Shown here: piece by piece, positions 9,006-17,815 of the stretch
How positions within the stretch are numbered: the first letter of the stretch is position 1
Layout of the letters: every line of letters begins with the position of its first letter
NCBI GenBank assembly: GCA_024655965.1
Contig: JANLFL010000002.1
Location: 286,301-350,300, forward strand
Direction: 5' to 3'
DNA length: 64,000 nt
Source of the DNA: Caldisericota bacterium
GTDB lineage: Bacteria > Caldisericota > JANLFM01
Translations under genes and position numbers: made by a program
Notes under the pieces: generated by a model
What the model saw: the letters and a program-made list of their open reading frames with translations, nothing else
The model's database searches: none
What the model was told of the DNA's origin: nothing

Positions 9006-9011
9006 ATTATA
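9006..9011 (-). promoter_or_regulatory. -10 box giving a probable leaderless nadA mRNA
   Basis: On the minus strand TATAAT is followed by AAAACG and then the nadA ATG, placing the expected transcription start at or within a base or two of the start codon. The divergent intergenic space is only 33 bp and holds no ribosome-binding site for nadA. The overlapping plus-strand TATAAA (9008-9013) may serve the divergent protease gene, which does have a GGAG site. Confidence 0.55.
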
Positions 9012-9032
9012 AACTAAAACTGGAGCTCAAAT

Positions 9033-11453
9033 ATGGCCAAGGAGAAAAGGACATCATACCGCGAGTCATTGAGGTTAAATCCTGAGGACCTTTGCGCTGA
9101 CCTTCCCAGGGAGCAATTAAAATTTCACGACACGGGGGAACTTGAACCACTTGACCGTGTAGTGGGCCAGGAGAGGGCAATGAGGGCTCTGGAGGTTGGG
9201 CTGGGGATCAGGGCAAAGGGTTTCAACATCTTCGTCTCGGGAAGGACGGGAACCGGTAGGACTTCAATAATCACAAACCTGGTGAAAGAAAGGGCCAAAC
9301 AGGAGAAGGTCCCACCCGATTGGGCTTACGTCTTCGATTTCACTCAGCCCGATCGCCCCAAGGCGATCTCGGTTCCGCCGGGAACCGGAATCCTTTTTTC
9401 CCGTTCGGTCGATTCCCTGATTTCATCTTGTGAAGTTGAACTCAGGAAGCTTTTCACCTCACCTGTATATCTTGAAAGGAAGAACTCCTTGGAGGAGAAG
9501 GCTGGGGCTTCAAAGCAACAGCTTCTTCTGGAAGTTCAAAAATCCGCCCTCGAACTCGGCTTTTTCATTGAGCCAACCCCTCAGGGAATACTTTCCATCC
9601 CGGTGAAAGAGGGAAGGAAGTTAAGTCCCGAGGAGTTTCAGAAACTCCCCGAGGAGGAAAGAAAAGTTTTCGGGGAAAACTCCCAAAAACTCCATCAGCT
9701 TCTCGAAGAGTTGGTCCTGGAGTCCCGGAGGATTGATCGCCAGTTTGCGGAAGACCTGAGAAAAATGGAAAAGGAGCTTGCCAGCTCCCTCCTTGAACCA
9801 ATTTTCCTGAAGTACATGGAACCATTCCAAGAGCAGGAGGAAATTATCACCTGGCTAAAAGAGGTGAAGAACGATCTCCTCTCCCGGTTGAGGGATTTCA
9901 AAGAAAAAGAAGGGCAGGAAGAAGAAAGAGGGGGAGTCGATCTGAGCAAGTACAGGGTAAACCTTTTCGTCAATCGGGCAGGGTTAAAAGGGGCTCCGGT
10001 GGTCTTTGAACCAAACCCCTCCTACTACAACCTAATGGGGAAAATCGAGTACCGTTCAGCATTCGGAACCTGGGTTACCGACCAGACAATGGTCAAAGCG
10101 GGGGCGATTCATGTGGCAAACGGGGGTTACCTGATTCTCCCCGCTCAAGAGCTATTGGCTTCTCCTTTTTCCTGGGAAGCATTGAAAAGGGCGCTCCGCT
10201 CGGGAGTCGCCAGGGTGGAGAATTTGTCCGAGTTCGTTGGAGGAGTTCCCACGGCCACCTTAAGGCCTGAACCGATCCCTGTTAACCTCAAGGTGATAAT
10301 AATTGGCCAGCCCAGGCATTTCTTCCTCCTTCATGCCCTGGACGAGGATTTCCCCAAGCTCTTTAAGATTCGAGCGGATTTCGACACCGAATTCCCCCGA
10401 AATGAACAATCGGTGGCCGACTATGCCTCCTTTTTAAACTTGTTAACTCGAGAGGACCCAGACCTGTTGCCCTTCGATTCGGGAGCAGTGGCCTCACTTG
10501 TGGAATATGGTTCACGGCTTGCAGGTTCGAAGGGAAAACTATCAGCAAGCTTCATGGAAATTGCGGATGTTGCCTACGAAGCCAGTTACTGGGCAAAAAT
10601 CCAATCATCAAAATACGTCCAGGCTCCCCATGTAAAAAAAGCCCTGGAGGAAAAATACTTCCGCTCCAACCTCCTTGAGGAAAAAATCCAGGAAATGATC
10701 AAAAATAAGGTCCTCATGATCGATACCCGAGGGATGAAAATCGGGCAGATTAACGGATTATCCCTGTTCGCCGTTGGGAACTACTGGTTCGGGAAACCCA
10801 ACAAGATCACCGCCCGGGTCTTCTTGGGAAGAGCCGGGGTGGTGAACATTGAACGGGAAATCGCCCTTTCTGGCCCAATTCACAGTAAGGGGGTCCTGAT
10901 TCTCACGGGTTACCTTGGGGGCCAGTATGCCCAGGATTTTCCCCTCAGCCTTTCCGCCTCTTTGACCTTCGAGCAAATGTACGAGGAAATTGAGGGTGAC
11001 AGCGCCTCAGCAGCGGAACTTTTTGCCCTCCTTTCGGCCCTTTCAGAAATCCCTTTAAGTCAGGAAATCGCGGTAACAGGTTCCGTGAACCAGTTTGGGG
11101 AAATCCAGCCAATCGGGGGAGTAAATGAAAAAATCGAGGGGTTCTTCTCCGTTTGCAAGGCCCTTGGTTTCACCGGAAATCAAGGAGTAATCGTTCCCCG
11201 GGGAAATGTCCAGAACCTCATGCTAAAAGAAGAAATCAGGGAAGCAGTAAAGGACGGGGTTTTCCACATCTGGGCAATCGAGAAAGTCGAGGAGGGGCTT
11301 GAAATCCTCTCAGGGATTCCTGCAGGAGAAAAAGACCCGCAAGGAAAATTCTCTCCGGGAAGCTTTCATGCCCGCGTTTCCGAGAAACTTTTTTACTACG
11401 CGCAAAAACTCAAGGATTTTTTTCGAACCGGGCCTGAAGAGGTCAAGCATTAG
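9033..11453 (+). CDS. Lon-family ATP-dependent protease (COG1067 type)
   Basis: 806-aa AAA+ serine protease of the Lon-related group (AAA_32 N-domain). The P-loop is GRTGTGRTS (about residue 70), with Arg in place of the usual Lys, as is common in this group. The middle is a long helical insertion (residues 150-300). The C-terminal proteolytic domain has GDSASAAE with candidate nucleophile Ser659, and GGVNEKIEG with Lys700, the Ser-Lys dyad of Lon. It degrades damaged or regulatory proteins in the cytoplasm. It is not classical LonA: there is no LAN domain. The start has a GGAG seven bases upstream. It is divergent from nadA and ends in TAG. Confidence 0.9.
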   Translation: MAKEKRTSYRESLRLNPEDLCADLPREQLKFHDTGELEPLDRVVGQERAMRALEVGLGIRAKGFNIFVSGRTGTGRTSIITNLVKERAKQEKVPPDWAYVFDFTQPDRPKAISVPPGTGILFSRSVDSLISSCEVELRKLFTSPVYLERKNSLEEKAGASKQQLLLEVQKSALELGFFIEPTPQGILSIPVKEGRKLSPEEFQKLPEEERKVFGENSQKLHQLLEELVLESRRIDRQFAEDLRKMEKELASSLLEPIFLKYMEPFQEQEEIITWLKEVKNDLLSRLRDFKEKEGQEEERGGVDLSKYRVNLFVNRAGLKGAPVVFEPNPSYYNLMGKIEYRSAFGTWVTDQTMVKAGAIHVANGGYLILPAQELLASPFSWEALKRALRSGVARVENLSEFVGGVPTATLRPEPIPVNLKVIIIGQPRHFFLLHALDEDFPKLFKIRADFDTEFPRNEQSVADYASFLNLLTREDPDLLPFDSGAVASLVEYGSRLAGSKGKLSASFMEIADVAYEASYWAKIQSSKYVQAPHVKKALEEKYFRSNLLEEKIQEMIKNKVLMIDTRGMKIGQINGLSLFAVGNYWFGKPNKITARVFLGRAGVVNIEREIALSGPIHSKGVLILTGYLGGQYAQDFPLSLSASLTFEQMYEEIEGDSASAAELFALLSALSEIPLSQEIAVTGSVNQFGEIQPIGGVNEKIEGFFSVCKALGFTGNQGVIVPRGNVQNLMLKEEIREAVKDGVFHIWAIEKVEEGLEILSGIPAGEKDPQGKFSPGSFHARVSEKLFYYAQKLKDFFRTGPEEVKH

Positions 11454-11517
11454 ACGCCCAAAGCCTTTTCTGTTAGAATTTTTCAAAAGCCCCACAAAGG
11501 GGGAAACGGAGGTCAAT

Positions 11518-12528
11518 TTGAAAAGATTATTCACCTCGACTTTTGGCAGGCTCGGGCTTTTTGTTCTTATTGGCCTGTTCCTGCTTAGTTTTTCTCTCCC
11601 GGTTGCTCTCGCCCAGACAGAGCAACCCACCGAAGAACCCCTGATCACGGCAAGCGGAGAGATGTGGCTCCAAAGCTCCGGAGGAGGAAACGCGGTATTA
11701 AACATTAAAGTCTCCCAAGCGCTCCTGGATATGGGCTTCACCCTTGAGAGCTTCACCCAGGACATTCAATCTGATGAATCTGCTGAGGTCACCTCTGCTC
11801 AGGACCTGGGAGGAGGAAATTACCGCGTGGCCTTCAAGTGGGCTGATGGAAAAAAATTCTTCGGTGAGGACAGCATCACCTTCAACCCCGACGGCTCCAT
11901 AACCTTTGACCTGGGAGACTTGAGCTCCTTTGAAACCCTCACGGTCCACGTCCAGGGAACAATCACGGAAACTGATGGGAGTAAAACCTCAAACGATACT
12001 GCGGTTTTCTCCGCTTCCCCTGGAGGAAAAATTTCTTTTAACCCAGGAGGAATTATCACCCCTCCTACAACTCAACCACCCACAACTCCGCCCACAGGGA
12101 CACTTCCACCAACTACCCAACCTCCCACAACCGGTATCACCCCTCCTGCCACCCAACAACCCACTCCCTCTCCAACCGGGGGGCCAGCTCCTTCCGGAGG
12201 TGGGTTGAGCACAACCTGGATCATCATCATAGCCTTCGCTGCCCTTTTCGTTCTGGCGATCATCGTCTTGATTGTGAGCTTGAGCATGAGGAAGAGGAGA
12301 CCGCCTCAGGCTGGATATCCTTATGCCCCTCCTCCTCCCCCGCCGCCTCAGGCTGGTCCCGCTCCGGGATACATGTTCTGTCCCAACTGCGGAAAACAGG
12401 TCCCCCAGGGGACAAGGTTCTGTCCCTACTGCGGGTTCCAGATCGGAGCCCCAACTCCCCCTCAGGCTCCAACTCCTCCCAATTTCCCGGAAAACCCCCC
12501 GCCTCCACCCGAGACCCCTCAAAGCTGA
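11518..12528 (+). CDS. Secreted, membrane-anchored zinc-ribbon protein, copy 1
   Basis: I chose the TTG at 11518, five bases after a GGAGGT; the frame is open upstream but lies inside the protease gene. The 336-aa product has a signal peptide (basic KRLFTSTFGR, hydrophobic core, VALAQ cleavage), an extracellular domain of about 150 residues, a Thr/Pro-rich linker, one transmembrane span (TTWIIIIAFAALFVLAIIVL), a basic stop-transfer MRKRR, a Pro-rich tract and a four-Cys zinc ribbon (FCPNCGKQ...FCPYCGF). By topology the ribbon is cytoplasmic, so it could pass a signal across the membrane. The family is not recognised. The last 451 bases of the locus are nearly identical to those of the next gene. 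Confidence 0.8.
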   Translation: MKRLFTSTFGRLGLFVLIGLFLLSFSLPVALAQTEQPTEEPLITASGEMWLQSSGGGNAVLNIKVSQALLDMGFTLESFTQDIQSDESAEVTSAQDLGGGNYRVAFKWADGKKFFGEDSITFNPDGSITFDLGDLSSFETLTVHVQGTITETDGSKTSNDTAVFSASPGGKISFNPGGIITPPTTQPPTTPPTGTLPPTTQPPTTGITPPATQQPTPSPTGGPAPSGGGLSTTWIIIIAFAALFVLAIIVLIVSLSMRKRRPPQAGYPYAPPPPPPPQAGPAPGYMFCPNCGKQVPQGTRFCPYCGFQIGAPTPPQAPTPPNFPENPPPPPETPQS

Positions 12529-12541
12529 TCCGGGGAAAGGA
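12091..12541. repeat. 451-bp direct repeat, copy A
   Basis: Identical to 13302-13752 except for one base (C at 12470, A at 13681), which changes Pro to Gln. It covers the linker, membrane span, zinc ribbon, stop codon and 13 bases after it. The stop-proximal untranslated bases are included, so the cause is DNA-level duplication or gene conversion, not protein selection alone. Confidence 0.95.
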
Positions 12542-12553
12542 TAATTGAAGATG

Positions 12554-12585
12554 TTAAGGCCCCTTCGGGGGCCTTAATTTTTTTC
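12554..12585 (+). terminator. Rho-independent terminator
   Basis: TTAAGGCCCC, loop TTCG, GGGGCCTTAA, then seven T. A ten-base-pair perfect stem 26 bases after the stop of zinc-ribbon protein copy 1. Confidence 0.92.
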
Positions 12586-12695
12586 CTAATAAGGAAAAAC
12601 AAAAAATAGGTGGGGGGAAAAAGTTCAACTAAAATTGCAAATTTATTAAAATAAAAAAGTAATTTTTCCTAAAAATTGGGAAAGAAGGGGAAAAT

Positions 12696-13739
12696 ATGTT
12701 GAAAACCTTTAAATTTCTAATTTTCAGGGGAATTGCGGTCATTTCAATTTTGGGGCTCCTGCTGTGGTTTTTTCCACCCAGCGCTTTTTCCCAGGAGGAT
12801 GAAGGAGGGGGATTGTACCCCCCATATAAAGAAGGGGGAGAAAACGCTCTCTTTAGCTTTCCAGCAACCTTTTCGGTCTGGGTAGAAAAGACCGGGGAAT
12901 GGAGAGCCGAACTGTGGCTAAGGCCCTGGCAGGAAGAGCTCGAACTTGGACTTACCCTGGAATGGTTTATTAACACACTTTCAATTCTGAAGAGGGTCGA
13001 GGTCACCAGGGCCATAGTCATCGAAGATGAAGGGATATGGATCATCCAATTTCGTAGTCCCCGAATTACGGATTTTTTAGGAGCGAGGGTGACTGAAAAC
13101 TCCGATGGTTCATACACCTTTGATTTCAAAGATTTTTGTGAATGGTCCCAAATCAACTTTCATGTGGAAGGGGAAATCATCAAAACAAACGGTCGAAAAG
13201 TAGAGGCTGGTACGGTTGAATTCTCCAATGTGAAAAATGCAACTGTGACCGTTGCCCTGGGCGGTGGGGCTCCCCCCAGTCCCCCGCCGACTACAACCCC
13301 TCCCACAGGGACACTTCCACCAACTACCCAACCTCCCACAACCGGTATCACCCCTCCTGCCACCCAACAACCCACTCCCTCTCCAACCGGGGGGCCAGCT
13401 CCTTCCGGAGGTGGGTTGAGCACAACCTGGATCATCATCATAGCCTTCGCTGCCCTTTTCGTTCTGGCGATCATCGTCTTGATTGTGAGCTTGAGCATGA
13501 GGAAGAGGAGACCGCCTCAGGCTGGATATCCTTATGCCCCTCCTCCTCCCCCGCCGCCTCAGGCTGGTCCCGCTCCGGGATACATGTTCTGTCCCAACTG
13601 CGGAAAACAGGTCCCCCAGGGGACAAGGTTCTGTCCCTACTGCGGGTTCCAGATCGGAGCCCCAACTCCCCCTCAGGCTCAAACTCCTCCCAATTTCCCG
13701 GAAAACCCCCCGCCTCCACCCGAGACCCCTCAAAGCTGA
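12696..13739 (+). CDS. Secreted, membrane-anchored zinc-ribbon protein, copy 2
   Basis: 347 aa with a signal peptide (cleavage near SAFSQ), an extracellular domain of about 150 residues, and then the same linker, transmembrane span, Pro-rich tract and C-terminal zinc ribbon as copy 1. The extracellular domains differ strongly but share a pattern: an early W and the segment SDGSYTFDFKDFCEW aligns with DGSITFDLGDLSSF of copy 1. So two different sensor or binding heads sit on one identical anchor. A GAAGGGG precedes the ATG. Each copy has its own terminator, so they are separately expressed. No known family is recognised. Confidence 0.8.
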   Translation: MLKTFKFLIFRGIAVISILGLLLWFFPPSAFSQEDEGGGLYPPYKEGGENALFSFPATFSVWVEKTGEWRAELWLRPWQEELELGLTLEWFINTLSILKRVEVTRAIVIEDEGIWIIQFRSPRITDFLGARVTENSDGSYTFDFKDFCEWSQINFHVEGEIIKTNGRKVEAGTVEFSNVKNATVTVALGGGAPPSPPPTTTPPTGTLPPTTQPPTTGITPPATQQPTPSPTGGPAPSGGGLSTTWIIIIAFAALFVLAIIVLIVSLSMRKRRPPQAGYPYAPPPPPPPQAGPAPGYMFCPNCGKQVPQGTRFCPYCGFQIGAPTPPQAQTPPNFPENPPPPPETPQS

Positions 13740-13752
13740 TCCGGGGAAAGGA
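13302..13752. repeat. 451-bp direct repeat, copy B
   Basis: Second copy of the repeat described at 12091-12541, at an offset of 1211 bases. The two sequences diverge abruptly on both sides. Confidence 0.95.
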
Positions 13753-13762
13753 AAAGCCCATT

Positions 13763-13796
13763 AAAGAAGGGGTCCTAAGGGACCCCTTCTTTTCTC
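13763..13796 (+). terminator. Rho-independent terminator, possibly bidirectional
   Basis: AAAGAAGGGGTCC, loop TAAG, GGACCCCTTCTTT: a 13-bp perfect stem ending in a T-rich tail. It lies between convergent genes and the A/T flanks allow use by both. Confidence 0.88.
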
Positions 13797-13842
13797 GCCT
13801 CCCTATCCTTTTGTTTTGATTAAACTTTGGAACAATAAAAAT

Positions 13843-15003
13843 TTAATTGAATGAGGCGACCTTTTTTAGGTATTCACGAAAGAAATCCTCCTCGAATCCC
13901 AGAAGGTCCTGATCGACATTCTCAAAAACGTCCGTAAAGTAGTGGTAATTCCCCAGCATTCCCCTTTCGTCCTTCCCCAAAAAGGAGATGGTCTGAAAAC
14001 CCTTCGCGGCCACGGGAAGAGAATCCGTGGGAAGAAGTAAATTCTTCTGCTCCTGAACTGCCTCTGGATAGGCTTTTTGCAATTGACGGGCAATTTCCAG
14101 GAGTTCTCTTCCCGCTCTCCGGTAAAGGATCATCCCTTCCCCTGAAAGGAAGGTCACTTTCCCCGTTCCCAGATTGTCTAGGACAATGAACTTGGTCTCT
14201 TCAGCAGGGAGCTCCCCCGAGACCTTTTTTAAAAAAGCCTTCATCCCCTTCGTCCCCCCTTCCTCATTTCCCGTAAATAGGAAGAGGATCTCAGTATCCG
14301 AAGGGTACTCCTTCCTGTTCACTTTATAATCCTGAGCAAGGAAAAGCGCCAAAGCGGTGCCTGATCCATTATCGTTTGCCCCGGGAGTGTATCTTCCGGT
14401 CATCCAGGAAAGAAGGAAGAGGAGGAAAACTAAAAAGGAAAGGGAAGTCCCCGCCAATAAAAACCAGAAAGCGAGGTTAAAAAGGCCCGATAACTTAAAA
14501 ACTATCCCCAGAAGCGTTAACCCCAAACCAGTATAACTGAAAGCAAAAAGAAGGGGGATCCTGGGGACCATGAGGGGATGAAAGATAAAGCTTCCCCTCT
14601 GGGTATCGTAATGGGCGGAAACGACTATCAACCGGGAGGGGAGCTTCTCCGGGAGAGTGTAGATGTTCTGGGATTTTAAGCGGGGAGAAAGGGTCAGGTC
14701 GAGTTCCCAACCCGAGACTTCCAAAAAAAGAAGGAGGAGGCCGTAAGCGAGAGGGATTAGGGAGAGCCACCAGAAACCGGAAAACAAGGAAATTAACCCC
14801 CCAATGACAGTCAATAAAAGAACCTGGACCGGCAAGAGGTAAAAGTTATCCCGGGTTGCCCAAAACTCCTGAACTATTACCCTGTATCCCAGCCCCTCCA
14901 GCCTTTCTTTGATCCACAGGCCCGCCTTTTTTTCCTCCTCGGTTGCCGACCCCCTGTGGGGAAAAGTGCAAAGCTCCTTTAAAAAATCCACGGCCTTTTT
15001 CAT
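13843..15003 (-). CDS. Membrane-embedded M28-family zinc aminopeptidase
   Basis: 386 aa. The peptidase motifs are SAHYDT (first zinc His), GANDNGSGTA (bridging Asp), GNEEGGTKG (catalytic Glu and zinc Glu) and NYHYFTD (last His). Unusually, two hydrophobic blocks are inserted: about residues 55-95, before the first zinc ligand, and 145-200, between the first and second ligands, each enough for two membrane spans. No signal peptide. The active site therefore faces one side of the membrane, and the enzyme may trim membrane-delivered peptides. It starts two bases after the stop of the glycerate kinase gene, so the two are cotranscribed. Confidence 0.85.
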   Translation of the reverse strand: MKKAVDFLKELCTFPHRGSATEEEKKAGLWIKERLEGLGYRVIVQEFWATRDNFYLLPVQVLLLTVIGGLISLFSGFWWLSLIPLAYGLLLLFLEVSGWELDLTLSPRLKSQNIYTLPEKLPSRLIVVSAHYDTQRGSFIFHPLMVPRIPLLFAFSYTGLGLTLLGIVFKLSGLFNLAFWFLLAGTSLSFLVFLLFLLSWMTGRYTPGANDNGSGTALALFLAQDYKVNRKEYPSDTEILFLFTGNEEGGTKGMKAFLKKVSGELPAEETKFIVLDNLGTGKVTFLSGEGMILYRRAGRELLEIARQLQKAYPEAVQEQKNLLLPTDSLPVAAKGFQTISFLGKDERGMLGNYHYFTDVFENVDQDLLGFEEDFFREYLKKVASFN

Positions 15004-15004
15004 T

Positions 15005-16324
15005 TCATTCGCCCTCCAGCATAATAATCCTCACATCAGCAAGGTTTGTCCCTGTGGGACCGGTGATGATCAGACCCCCAGTTTTTTCAAAAAAATGAAA
15101 AGAGTCATTTCGACGGAGGTAATCCAGGGGATCCAGGTTTAGAGACTTAAATTTCTGATAATCCTCCCAACTGGCATAAGCCCCTGCCGCAGGGGAGTTT
15201 CCATCCTTCCCATCGGTCCCGCAGGAGAGAATGAAAAATCTTCCCTTGAAACCCGCCATCTCTTGGAGAAAGTAAAGAGCGAACTCTTGATTTCTCCCCC
15301 CGCAACCTGGACCTTTTAGGTCCACCGTGGATTCCCCGCCTGAAAGGAGCGCGCAGGGAGGGGGGAAAGGAAAGCCGCTTTTTAATATTTCCTGAGCGAT
15401 CTGGGCATGAAATCTTGAAAGGGATTGGACTTCTCCTTCAAGGCGAGAGGAGAGAATGTAAGATTTAATTCCCCTTTCCATGAGCGCATCCCTGCACTTT
15501 TCCAGAAAGTGCAAGTTTGAAGCGACGATTAAATTTTTGATCCGGTGATGGAAAATTTCATGGGGACTTCCCTCGCTTCCCCTCTTTTCCAGCTGCTCGA
15601 GGAATTTCAAAACCCTTCCAGGAATTTTTCCCTCAAGGCGATAGGAAGAAATTATTTCCAGGGCTTTTGAGGAAGGTTCATGATCATGGACAAAGGGACC
15701 GGAGGCAATGGTAGGAAGGTCATCCCCCACGACATCAGAGACAATCAGGTTTATCACTTTTGCGGGAAAACTCACCTTTGCCAGCCCGCCTCCCTTGATC
15801 CGCGAAAGTTTCTTGCGAATGGTATTAATTTCTTTAATCGTCAAAGGGGCGCTAATCAAGGCTTCGAATGTCAGGGATTTCTCCTCCAGGGTAAGGCCTT
15901 CGACCGGTAAAACCGCAAGTGAGGAGCCCCCACCGGTTGTGATAAAGATCACCAGGTCCTCTTCTCCCAGCCCTGAGAGGAAAGAATATAAAGCCAAACC
16001 AGCGGAATGGCTTGTTTCATCTGGGAAAGGATGGGAGCCTAAAAATGTGCGAATTTTTGGGGGGAAATCAGAAGGAAAATGATGGGAAACAATTAACCCT
16101 TCATCGATCCTGTCTCCCAAAACCTCCAGTACTCCCCTTGCAATTGAGGGAGCCCCTTTTCCCAGGCCGGCGAGCAACACCCTCCGAAAATGGCCCAAAT
16201 TTTCCAGGAAGTTTTCCCCCCAAAAGAGCTTCTCACCTTCCAGACGAAGTTTATCCTTCGCCAGCCTGTAGAGATCGAGGGCTTTTAGGGCTTCCCTGAA
16301 ACAGGATTCCAGAATCTCTTTCAT
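15005..16324 (-). CDS. Glycerate 2-kinase, GckA/TtuD (MOFRL) family
   Basis: 439 aa with the DUF4147 N-domain (GKGAPSIARG, VSHH.P, GSHPFPDETS, TTGGGSSL, the VVGDDLPTIASGP signature) and the MOFRL C-domain (SGGESTVDLKGPGCGGRNQEFAL, SCGTDGKDGNSPAAGA). It phosphorylates D-glycerate to 2-phosphoglycerate, feeding serine or sugar-acid breakdown into lower glycolysis. Older annotations call the family hydroxypyruvate reductase. Length is normal. Start ATG at 16324 is well placed at the family N-terminus. Confidence 0.9.
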   Translation of the reverse strand: MKEILESCFREALKALDLYRLAKDKLRLEGEKLFWGENFLENLGHFRRVLLAGLGKGAPSIARGVLEVLGDRIDEGLIVSHHFPSDFPPKIRTFLGSHPFPDETSHSAGLALYSFLSGLGEEDLVIFITTGGGSSLAVLPVEGLTLEEKSLTFEALISAPLTIKEINTIRKKLSRIKGGGLAKVSFPAKVINLIVSDVVGDDLPTIASGPFVHDHEPSSKALEIISSYRLEGKIPGRVLKFLEQLEKRGSEGSPHEIFHHRIKNLIVASNLHFLEKCRDALMERGIKSYILSSRLEGEVQSLSRFHAQIAQEILKSGFPFPPPCALLSGGESTVDLKGPGCGGRNQEFALYFLQEMAGFKGRFFILSCGTDGKDGNSPAAGAYASWEDYQKFKSLNLDPLDYLRRNDSFHFFEKTGGLIITGPTGTNLADVRIIMLEGE

Positions 16325-16567
16325 GGCAATTCAATTTTAAAGTCAGGGAGGGGGAATGGGAACCTTTGGGCACTGGGGAGGTTATTTAAAAATCCCCAAG
16401 GAATCAAATTCGTTTAAAAGTTCAAAACAAAAACCCGAAGGGAAGGAATCTGTATCTAAAAACCACAAAGGTGGTAGCGGATCTTGGGGAAATTATTTAT
16501 AGGGTAAAAGGTCGTCTTGCCTCAAAAGAATAAGTCCGCGTTTCCAATGGTTTGGAGGGGTTTTCCC
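16325..16567. other. Intergenic region, no gene seen
   Basis: 243 bases between the glycerate kinase start and the end of the FAH-family gene, both on the minus strand. It should hold the promoter of the glycerate kinase/peptidase pair, but I see no clear -35/-10 pair, hairpin or RNA. Confidence 0.5.
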
Positions 16568-17230
16568 TTATCCTTCTCTTTTTACTTTAACTTCCAAAAC
16601 TCCAATTGAGGGGCTTCCTGCCGCCACCAGGTCCCCGTCCTGGAGTGGGCCCACCCCTGAAGGGGTTCCCGTGGCGATAATGTCCATGGGTTCAAGGGTC
16701 ATAATTTTGGAAATATAAGAAACGAGTTCGGGGACAGAAAAGACGAGGTCGCAAGTATTGCCTCTTTGCTTGAGCTCTCCGTTCACTTCGAGCCATATTT
16801 CGCAGTTGAAAGGATCAAGCTCTTCCTTCGGCACCAGCCGCGGGCCGAAGGGGGCAAAGGTGTCGAAGCCTTTGGAAATGGTCCAGGGTAGTTTTTCCTT
16901 CATCGCTTTGGCCTGGAGGTCTCGAGCAGTAACGTCTATCAAAAGGGAGTAGCCCAGAACAAAATCCAGGGAATTTTCCGGGGAAACGTTTTTGGCCCTT
17001 TGGCCCATGACCACCGCAAGTTCCACCTCGTAGTCCACTCGCTGGGAATTTTGAGGCAGAATCACTGTCCCCCCATGAGAAAGAAGGGAGGATGGCGGTT
17101 TAAGAAAGAAGCTTGGCTCCGCGGGTACTTCTCCACCCATTTCCTGAGCATGCGCTTTATAATTTTTTGCCAGAGCCACTATTTTTGTGGGAAAAATTTC
17201 CAGTTCCTGGTCCCGGAAAGGAATCCTCAT
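16568..17230 (-). CDS. Fumarylacetoacetate hydrolase (FAH) family protein
   Basis: 220 aa, the size of the short FAHD1/YcgM-type members. Metal and substrate motifs are VALAKNYKAHAQEM, the DYEVELAVVMG metal ligand pair, GYSLLIDVTARD, SKGFDTFAPFGP and IATGTPSGVGP. Such enzymes hydrolyse acylpyruvates or decarboxylate oxaloacetate with Mg2+. The precise substrate cannot be read from sequence. It stands alone between the glycerate kinase and methylglyoxal synthase genes. Confidence 0.88.
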   Translation of the reverse strand: MRIPFRDQELEIFPTKIVALAKNYKAHAQEMGGEVPAEPSFFLKPPSSLLSHGGTVILPQNSQRVDYEVELAVVMGQRAKNVSPENSLDFVLGYSLLIDVTARDLQAKAMKEKLPWTISKGFDTFAPFGPRLVPKEELDPFNCEIWLEVNGELKQRGNTCDLVFSVPELVSYISKIMTLEPMDIIATGTPSGVGPLQDGDLVAAGSPSIGVLEVKVKREG

Positions 17231-17333
17231 CTTTCACCTCACAAGAAAGAAGTAGCTTCAATTGAATAATAACGCATGCAGGAAAGACCTGGGGAACTTC
17301 CTGAATTAAAGAAAAACCTTCTAATCAAAATGC

Positions 17334-17801
17334 TTATTTTTTCAGGCGTTCCCTGTAACTTCTGTAATCCTTAACAAGGCGGTGGTATTCGCCGTTCATT
17401 AAGGGAGAGGAAATGAGGAAGTCAGCCGTCGCCCGATTGCAAGCCACGGGGATGTTCCAAACCGCCGCCAGCCTTAACAAGGCTTTGACATCAGGATCAT
17501 GGGGAAGGGGTTCGAGGGGATCCCAGAAGAAAATCAGGAAATCCACCTTCCCCTCGGCGATCATAGCCCCGATCTGCTGGTCCCCGCCCAGGGGGCCTGA
17601 TTCGAGCACGGTGACCTCAAGGTCTAACTTTTCCTTAAGAAGGCTTCCGGTGGTCCCGGTGGCGAACAGGTCGTGCTGGGACAACAATTCCTTGTTGAAA
17701 CCCACCCATTCCAGGAGATCTGGTTTCTGGTTATCGTGGGCCACCAGGGCTATCCTTTTCCTCGGCCCAAGAGGAATTCGAATGTAATCCATTGAACTCA
17801 T
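17334..17801 (-). CDS. mgsA: Methylglyoxal synthase
   Basis: 155 aa. Converts dihydroxyacetone phosphate to methylglyoxal and phosphate, a bypass of lower glycolysis when phosphate is short. Family features: [15 protein letters not shown], the phosphate-binding [10 protein letters not shown], the [13 protein letters not shown] motif with catalytic Asp, [22 protein letters not shown] and [14 protein letters not shown]. Two in-frame ATGs are possible; the second (17792) has better spacing from AAAGGA. Confidence 0.95.
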   Translation of the reverse strand: MSSMDYIRIPLGPRKRIALVAHDNQKPDLLEWVGFNKELLSQHDLFATGTTGSLLKEKLDLEVTVLESGPLGGDQQIGAMIAEGKVDFLIFFWDPLEPLPHDPDVKALLRLAAVWNIPVACNRATADFLISSPLMNGEYHRLVKDYRSYRERLKK

Positions 17802-17815
17802 CCTTTGGAAGTATT

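Noticed and set aside
11989-12522. 177-aa minus-strand frame (and its twin at 13110-13733)
   Set aside because: Antisense of the duplicated linker/zinc-ribbon module; composition is that of a Pro/Gly shadow.
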